Below are positions 55,484 to 64,000 of a stretch of 64,000 nt of DNA, piece by piece; position 1 is the stretch's first letter; each line of letters starts with the position of its first letter. The stretch is from contig JASGHK010000008.1 of the NCBI GenBank assembly GCA_049841135.1, positions 1,426,001-1,490,000 on the forward strand, given 5' to 3'. Made by a program: the position numbers and the translations under genes. The notes under the pieces are model-generated. The model saw only the letters and a program-made list of their open reading frames with translations. It searched no databases and was not told the DNA's origin. Source of the DNA: JACRCT01 sp049841135. Its GTDB lineage: Bacteria > Myxococcota > Myxococcia > Myxococcales > UBA5297.

Positions 55484-56854
55484 ATGGACCTCGACTCGAC
55501 AGCCCTGGGGATCGGCGCGCTGCTCGGCGGCAAGTACCGGATCGAGCGGGTGCTCGGCCGCGGCGGCATGGGCGCCGTCTACCTCGCCGAGAACGTCGAC
55601 ATCGGGCGCAAGGTCGCCATCAAGGTCCTCCTCCCCGAGCTGACACGGGACCCCGAGGTGCTGGTCCGCTTCCGCAACGAGGCGCGCGCGGCCTCGGCCA
55701 TCCGGCACCCGGGCATCGTCGAGATGATCGACCTGGGCAAGGGCCCGTCCGGCGAGGCCTTCCTGGTGATGGAGGCTCTGGAGGGTGAGTCGCTGGGCGC
55801 GCTGCTGCGCCGGGTCGGCCGGCTCGACCTGCCGACGACCGCGTGGATCGTCGGTGAGGTGCTGGAGGCGATCGGCGCCGCCCACGCCAAGGGCATCGTC
55901 CACCGCGACCTGAAGCCCGACAACGTCTTCCTGGTCGACCAGCCACGCCCCGCGGTGAAGGTCCTGGACTTCGGCATCTCCAAGTTCCACGTCGACTCCG
56001 AGCCGGCGCTGACCCGGACCGCCACGGTGATGGGCACGCCCGCGTACATGGCCCCGGAGCAGGCGCGAAGCGCGCGAGACGCTGGCCCGGCCTCCGACCT
56101 GTACGCCATCGGCGCCATCCTCTACGAGTCGTTGGCCGGGATGCCTCCGTTCGAGGGCCAGAGCTACAACGAGATCATCGCCAGGGTCATGACCGAGCCG
56201 CACCGGCCGCTCCTGGACGTGCAACCGAACGTGCCCGGGGCCGTCGTCGCAGTCGTCGACTCGCTGCTCGCCAAGAACCCGGCGGCCCGTCCGGCGACCG
56301 CCGCCCAGGCGCTCGAACGGCTGCGCTGGGCGATGGCGCGGCCGGCGGAGGCGGCGCACCCCGTGGCGATCGCCGCGACCTTCCGGCGCGAGGCTGACGC
56401 CACGGCTCCCGGCCCCGCGCTGCGCAAGCGCTCGTGGCTCGTCCCCGCCCTCGTCTTCCTGGCCACGGCCGCCCTCGGAGTGGGCCTGGGGTTCGCGCTC
56501 TGGACGCCCCCCGCGCCGCCCGTCTCGGTCGCCGCGCCAGTCGTGGCGGCCGCGCAGGCGCCGCCGGACGCCGAAGCGCCGCCTCCGCCCGCCGCAGATG
56601 CTTCTGAAACCGCCGACGCCGCAGCGACGGGTCCCGATGCCTCGACCGTGGCCGGACCGCGCGACGCGGGCCCAAGCTCTTCGTCCCGCCGCCAGACCGA
56701 GCCGAGCCGGCCACCGGCACCGGCCAAGAAGCACGCCCCCGAGCCCAAGGTCGATCCCAAGAGCACCACCTGGGCCTCTCCGCCAGCACAGCCGGAACCG
56801 CCGGAGGCCGACGGCGTCGCGGAGGACTTCGGGAAGAATCCTTACAATCCCTGA
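55484..56854 (+). CDS. Ser/Thr protein kinase
   Basis: 456 residues. Complete Hanks kinase: LGRGGMGAVYLA, VAIKVLLPE, GIVHRDLKPDNVFL, VLDFGISKF, GTPAYMAPEQ. Then one transmembrane helix (LVPALVFLATAALGVGLGFAL) and a Pro/Ala/Asp-rich outer tail without a folded domain. Four bases after the TPR-PEGA gene, so cotranscribed with it and the Cys-rich lipoprotein. Confidence 0.9.
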   Translation: MDLDSTALGIGALLGGKYRIERVLGRGGMGAVYLAENVDIGRKVAIKVLLPELTRDPEVLVRFRNEARAASAIRHPGIVEMIDLGKGPSGEAFLVMEALEGESLGALLRRVGRLDLPTTAWIVGEVLEAIGAAHAKGIVHRDLKPDNVFLVDQPRPAVKVLDFGISKFHVDSEPALTRTATVMGTPAYMAPEQARSARDAGPASDLYAIGAILYESLAGMPPFEGQSYNEIIARVMTEPHRPLLDVQPNVPGAVVAVVDSLLAKNPAARPATAAQALERLRWAMARPAEAAHPVAIAATFRREADATAPGPALRKRSWLVPALVFLATAALGVGLGFALWTPPAPPVSVAAPVVAAAQAPPDAEAPPPPAADASETADAAATGPDASTVAGPRDAGPSSSSRRQTEPSRPPAPAKKHAPEPKVDPKSTTWASPPAQPEPPEADGVAEDFGKNPYNP

Positions 56855-56863
56855 GCGGACCGC

Positions 56864-57181
56864 ATGAACCTCCTGATCGAACAGAAGAAGGCAGAGGCGG
56901 CGGTGACCCGGGCGCTCGCGGCGGTGATCCCCTCGCACTGGACGCGGGCCAACCTCGAGATCCGCCTGGAGGTCAGGCCGGACGGACGGCTGCGGATGAA
57001 CGTCAGCGTCTCCAGCCCCGAGGGCAACTCCGAGAAGACGGCCCCGCCGGAGGCGTTCTTCCAGGCCGCCGAGTCGCTCCTGGCCCTGCTCGTCCAGCAG
57101 AAGAAGCAGCCCAAGCTCATCGCCTTCACGCTCGAGAAGGCGACCGACGCCTCCTGGGGCGCCCGCGTCAAGTACCGGTAG
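56864..57181 (+). CDS. Small conserved-looking protein, unknown
   Basis: 105 residues, no Cys, no signal, no transmembrane segment. It follows the kinase by 9 bases. Predicted alpha-beta-alpha pattern (LEIRLEVRPDGRLRMNVSVS; AFFQAAESLLALLVQQKK). I do not recognise it; a cytoplasmic partner or substrate of the kinase is a guess from position only. Confidence 0.6.
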   Translation: MNLLIEQKKAEAAVTRALAAVIPSHWTRANLEIRLEVRPDGRLRMNVSVSSPEGNSEKTAPPEAFFQAAESLLALLVQQKKQPKLIAFTLEKATDASWGARVKYR

Positions 57182-57394
57182 CGCCCGCCCTTTCGTCCGG
57201 TTTGCGAAGCTTGCCTCCTCGCTCGGGGGACGAGGCAGGGAACGTTTGGCGCGCTGCATCATCTGAACGGCTGCAGTCCGCCTCGGCCCCACCGGGGGAG
57301 CACTTCCAGAGCCGTGACCGAAATGCAGAAGTTACGAGCGCCTCTTCCACTCCAAACCTGCCGTGGCCATTCCGCGACCCGAGGAAACGAGCCC

Positions 57395-60766
<3,372 letters not shown>

Positions 60767-60789
60767 GCGAACGGCAGTGGTTCAAGATC

Positions 60790-60819
60790 GCCGACTGTTG
60801 CCCCACGGCAACGGTCGGC
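60790..60819. terminator. Bidirectional hairpin between convergent genes
   Basis: 13-base arms (GCCGACTGTTGCC and GGCAACGGTCGGC) with one G-T-type mismatch and a CCAC loop, 24 bases after the aceBA stop and 68 bases beyond the stop of the facing gene. It lacks a T-run. Confidence 0.5.
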
Positions 60820-60886
60820 GTTGCCTGTGCTCGGCGATTCACCTCGCCTGCACGACCAGGTGCGGCGCTCCCGCTCAGGCCGAGCG

Positions 60887-63800
60887 CTACGGGGCTGACG
60901 GCCTTGGGGGCTCGTCCTCCTCGATCGGCGCTCGCTGGGCTGGCGGGCTCGGCGCCTGCGCCCGGACGGGTTTCGTGAGCTTGGAGAGCAGCGAGAGGTT
61001 CCGGCGCACGCTCTGTTCGCCGCCCAGCGCGTTGCCTTTGGGAGTGGCGTACTCGAGCAACAGGTTGTCGTCGGTCGAGGTGTACTCGTCGAGCGAGTAG
61101 CCCCGCTCCTCGAGCGAGGCGAGCAGGCGGTCGAACCGCGCCGGGTCCAGCAGCACCTGCTGGTGCAGGCTCTTCAAGCCCTCCGCCGGAATCATCGCCT
61201 TCAGCCGCGGCTCGCCCGTCAGCTTCGCCTCGACCTCCGGCGTGGGCGGGCACGCCTCGGCGCACCCGACGAGCACCCCCTGCCCGCCGCGGAAGTAGAG
61301 GTAGGAGTGGGGGAACTCGCGGCGGAAGGTCACCAGGACCGTGAGCATCGCCTCGCTGGTGATGTGGTGCAGCTGGACCCACTGCTGGAAGACGCCGCCC
61401 GGCGCCAGGTGCTCGCGCACCAGCCGGTAGAAGTCCTGGCCGTAGAGCATCGCCGCCCCCGCGAACCAGATGGAGGAGATCTCCATGCTGACGAGGTCGT
61501 AGCGCTCCTTCGACAACAGCAGGAGGTTGCGCCCGTCGGTGACGTGCAGGCGCACCGAGGGGTCCTCGAGGACCCGTCCGTTGACGTGGCTGAAGTAGCG
61601 GTCGGCCAGCGAGACGATGTCCCGGCTCAGCTCCGCGACGTCGAGCCGGGCGAAGCCGGCCGAGCGGACCACGTGCGCGCTCGTGCCCGTGCCGTAGCCG
61701 ACGACGAGCGCGTTGCCCCGCTGGGCGGTGTGCAGCAGCGGGAAGAGACCAAAGGAGTACTGCGCCTCGACTTCCCCCGCGTCGTTGCCCTGGAACTTGC
61801 CGTTGGTGAGCAGGGTGTGCATCGGCGCGCCGTCGAGCGTCTTCAGGGCCACCGTCGTCAGCCCGCCGTCGGCGCTCTCGGCCTTGTCGATGGCCACGCC
61901 CCACTCCTGGACCGCGAAGTAGACGTTGGCGCCCGACGACAGCCGCGTGTAGTCCAGCTCGCGAGGCAAGAGCCCCCAGCCCACCAGGCAGACCAGCCCC
62001 AGCGCGCCCAGCTTCAGCCTCGAGCCCGGGTGCGCGAAGGCGATGGCCACCGCACCGACGAGGAAGGCCACCGCCGCCAAGAGCACCTGCAGCCCCAGCC
62101 CGCCCAGCCAGTCGAGCAGCAGCAGGCCGCCGACGAAGCCGCCCAGGATGTTGCCCACGGTGTTGAGCGCCGCCGCCCGCCCCAGCGCCCGCGTGTCGCC
62201 GCTCGGCCCGGTGGCGCACTCCATGGAGAGCGGGTACATCGCGCCGATGACGATGGTCGGCGGGAGCATGATGCCCAGGCAGACCAGGAAGCGGATGAAC
62301 TCGCGCAGCGCGTGCGGCAGGGCGTAGCGCTGGAAGCTGGCGAAGAAGCCGGGGACGCCGTCCCAGACCGACCCTCCGCCCAGGATGGCGAAGCAGAGCG
62401 CGAACGAGAGCGCGCCCACCAGCGCAGGCGCCCGCCCCAGGGGCTGCAGCAGCCGCCCCGACAGCGCCCCGCCCAGCCCGAGCCCCACCAGGAACGAGAA
62501 GAGCATCAGCGAGAAGGCGTAGGTGCTGTTGCCGGCGACCACCGCCAGAAGGTGCATGTAGTCGGCTTCGAGCGTGGTGCACAGGAAGCCGACGAGGAAG
62601 AGCGCCGTCAGGCCCAGGGCTTTCGCCGGGACCGGCCGAGCGCCGGCGCCTCCCGCTGGTACGGCGGGCGGGGCGGCCTCGGTCCCGGCCGCATCCCGGG
62701 CCGCCAGGCGCAGGCCGACGAGCGCGACGAAGAGGTTGCAGGCGACGGCCAGCCGCATGCCGTCCGTCAGCCCCAGCTTGGGCAGGATGACGTAGCCCGC
62801 CAGCAGCGCCCCCAGCGCAGCGCCCAGCGTGTTGACGCCGTACAGCACCGCGACCGCCCGCCCCGTCGCCTGCTGGCCGGCGGTCACGCGCCGGTAGAGG
62901 ACGGGCAGCGTCATGCCCATCAACACGGTCGGCGGGAGCATCAGCAGGGCGGAGAGGGCGACCTGGTAGACGATGAGGATCGGCTCGCTCGGCGAGCGAC
63001 CGCTCGCCAGGGCCAGGTACACCGGGGGAATCAGCTTCGCGGCGAACGGGAGCACGGCGCACAGGAGCGCGACGCCGCCCTCGAGCAGGGCATAGAGGCG
63101 CAGCGGCGACCGCGTCCTGGCCCCGAAGGCGCCGCCCAGCCACGAGCCGATGGCCAGGCCGCCCATGTACGTGGCGACGACGGTGACGTTCGCCCGCGAG
63201 GTGGTGCCGAAGGTCGCCGCGAGCACCTTGCCGAAGGAGACCTCGTAGATGAGCGCGGCGAAGCCGGAGACGAAGAAGAGGCTCGTGGCCCAGCGCACGC
63301 TGGCGTCGAGGCCGGCCCCTGCCTCGAGGACGGCAGGGGCAGCAGCTGGAGTTGGGGTAGGAGCAGTCACCGCTCGCGTGCAGGCGGCCCAGAGCCTGGC
63401 CTCGAGGAAGACGGGGACCAAGGCGACGGCCCCGGCGAGGAGCCACATCGCCCAGGCCGGCGGGAGGCCGACGACCGGACCGAAGCGCAGGAACAGCAGC
63501 CAGCCGACGAGCAGGGCGGAGGAGACCACCAGCGCGTCCCGGCGCTCCCGGTCGGCCCGCCCTGCCGGCACCAGCGCTGCGCGCGCCATCAGCATGGCCG
63601 GCAGCGAGGCCACGAGGTCGACGAGGTAGTGGTAGCCGAAGCCCAGCGTCGCCAGGACGTTGAGGGCCAGGTAGACGACCGCCAGGCCGCGCAGCCACTT
63701 GCCGTGCTCTCGGGAGTGCCAGGCGATGAGCACCGCCCAGCCAAAGTGCATGGAGGGCACGCAGTTGCGGGGTGCCATCCCCGCCGCCCACGGAGCCAGC

Positions 63801-64000
63801 GGGAGCCGCGCGAGGCCCTCCAGCGCCTCGGGGGTCGCCCTCGGAGCGACGAAGAGCGGGCCCACCACCGGGAAGAGGTAGAAGGCGACGCACGCTCCGA
63901 AGGTGGCGACGAGCACCACGCTCAAGAAGTCGAGCACCGGCGCCTTGGGGCGGGCCAAGTCCAGGACGTAGACCGCCAGCAGCGCGAAGAAGGTGGTCTC
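60887..64000 (-). CDS. PAP2 - membrane - spermidine synthase-like fusion, 5' partial
   Basis: At least 1037 residues; the frame is open to the window edge, so the start is missing. Order: PAP2/inositol-phosphorylceramide-synthase-like domain (NCVPSMHFGW, then GFGYHYLVDLVA carrying the His and Asp of the phosphatase site), about 12-14 transmembrane helices of MFS/SpeE-membrane type (SGFAALIYEVSFGKVLAATF, VLYGVNTLGAALGALLAG), then a cytoplasmic spermidine-synthase-like methyltransferase fold (VVGYGTGTSAHVVRSAG, VSMEISSIWFAGAAMLYGQD). The SpeE active-site Asp pair is not evident, so polyamine synthesis is doubtful. Confidence 0.8.
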   Translation of the reverse strand, partial: ETTFFALLAVYVLDLARPKAPVLDFLSVVLVATFGACVAFYLFPVVGPLFVAPRATPEALEGLARLPLAPWAAGMAPRNCVPSMHFGWAVLIAWHSREHGKWLRGLAVVYLALNVLATLGFGYHYLVDLVASLPAMLMARAALVPAGRADRERRDALVVSSALLVGWLLFLRFGPVVGLPPAWAMWLLAGAVALVPVFLEARLWAACTRAVTAPTPTPAAAPAVLEAGAGLDASVRWATSLFFVSGFAALIYEVSFGKVLAATFGTTSRANVTVVATYMGGLAIGSWLGGAFGARTRSPLRLYALLEGGVALLCAVLPFAAKLIPPVYLALASGRSPSEPILIVYQVALSALLMLPPTVLMGMTLPVLYRRVTAGQQATGRAVAVLYGVNTLGAALGALLAGYVILPKLGLTDGMRLAVACNLFVALVGLRLAARDAAGTEAAPPAVPAGGAGARPVPAKALGLTALFLVGFLCTTLEADYMHLLAVVAGNSTYAFSLMLFSFLVGLGLGGALSGRLLQPLGRAPALVGALSFALCFAILGGGSVWDGVPGFFASFQRYALPHALREFIRFLVCLGIMLPPTIVIGAMYPLSMECATGPSGDTRALGRAAALNTVGNILGGFVGGLLLLDWLGGLGLQVLLAAVAFLVGAVAIAFAHPGSRLKLGALGLVCLVGWGLLPRELDYTRLSSGANVYFAVQEWGVAIDKAESADGGLTTVALKTLDGAPMHTLLTNGKFQGNDAGEVEAQYSFGLFPLLHTAQRGNALVVGYGTGTSAHVVRSAGFARLDVAELSRDIVSLADRYFSHVNGRVLEDPSVRLHVTDGRNLLLLSKERYDLVSMEISSIWFAGAAMLYGQDFYRLVREHLAPGGVFQQWVQLHHITSEAMLTVLVTFRREFPHSYLYFRGGQGVLVGCAEACPPTPEVEAKLTGEPRLKAMIPAEGLKSLHQQVLLDPARFDRLLASLEERGYSLDEYTSTDDNLLLEYATPKGNALGGEQSVRRNLSLLSKLTKPVRAQAPSPPAQRAPIEEDEPPRPSAP

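Overview
The window is high-GC DNA, dense with genes, and almost certainly from a member of the Myxococcota (myxobacteria and relatives). Supporting this are Ser/Thr kinases with C-terminal PEGA or proline-rich tails, Asp/Ala- and Cys-rich lipoproteins, a TIGR02996-type leucine-rich protein, an HDOD protein, a pseudokinase, DnaK-free TPR/PEGA proteins and a rubrerythrin/CCG-protein pair. This is inferred from gene content only; there is no rRNA or tRNA in the window.

Layout. 1-14.0 kb: the end of a chemoreceptor, a TIGR02996/LRR/FHA-like protein, a Cys-rich lipoprotein, a topoisomerase III-RecQ fusion, a zinc-ribbon protein, a pseudokinase and a repeat-rich HDOD protein. 14.2-22.2 kb: a secreted protein; an fmdB-pabA-pabB-pabC-like operon with ATGA overlaps (p-aminobenzoate branch of folate synthesis); rubrerythrin plus an Fe-S CCG protein; and deoC plus a GT-C glycosyltransferase. 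22.5-28.1 kb: a B12-binding-type radical SAM protein diverges from two secreted proteins built from 8 and 4 copies of one six-cysteine module. 28.1-32.6 kb: an MFS transporter, then a coupled lipid/cell-envelope run of polysaccharide deacetylase, AcpS, LPLAT acyltransferase and COG4648 membrane protein. 32.8-38.3 kb: a Ser/Thr kinase, a three-PAS sensor histidine kinase and a DUF808 membrane protein.

38.4-41.2 kb holds the most interesting unit. Four genes overlap stop-to-start: two small proline-rich proteins that share the N-terminus MNKRDFR (the second also has a Tat signal), a radical SAM/SPASM maturase and a zinc-ribbon membrane protein with HEAGH. It looks like a peptide-modification (RiPP-like) system that I cannot match to a named class.

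41.2-49 kb: a secreted protein, a HEAT-repeat lipoprotein and the GlgE-pathway glucan genes (glgC, a GT4 glgA/glgM, glgE). An ORF6N-domain gene lies between glgM and glgE, with an array of palindromes upstream; the same palindrome recurs inside its own coding sequence. 49-57.2 kb: a TonB-dependent receptor, a HAD hydrolase, a CorA homologue, and a four-gene signalling cluster (Cys-rich lipoprotein, TPR/PEGA protein, kinase, small protein). 57.4-64 kb: a single-chain malate synthase-isocitrate lyase-hemerythrin-like fusion and a PAP2-membrane-spermidine-synthase-like fusion that runs off the window.

At least seven conserved genes carry single-base frameshifts. Five of the shift sites read GATTC/GAATC where an in-frame GATC would restore the protein, which suggests systematic sequencing error rather than real decay. 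Such genes are annotated as one gene with the shift noted.
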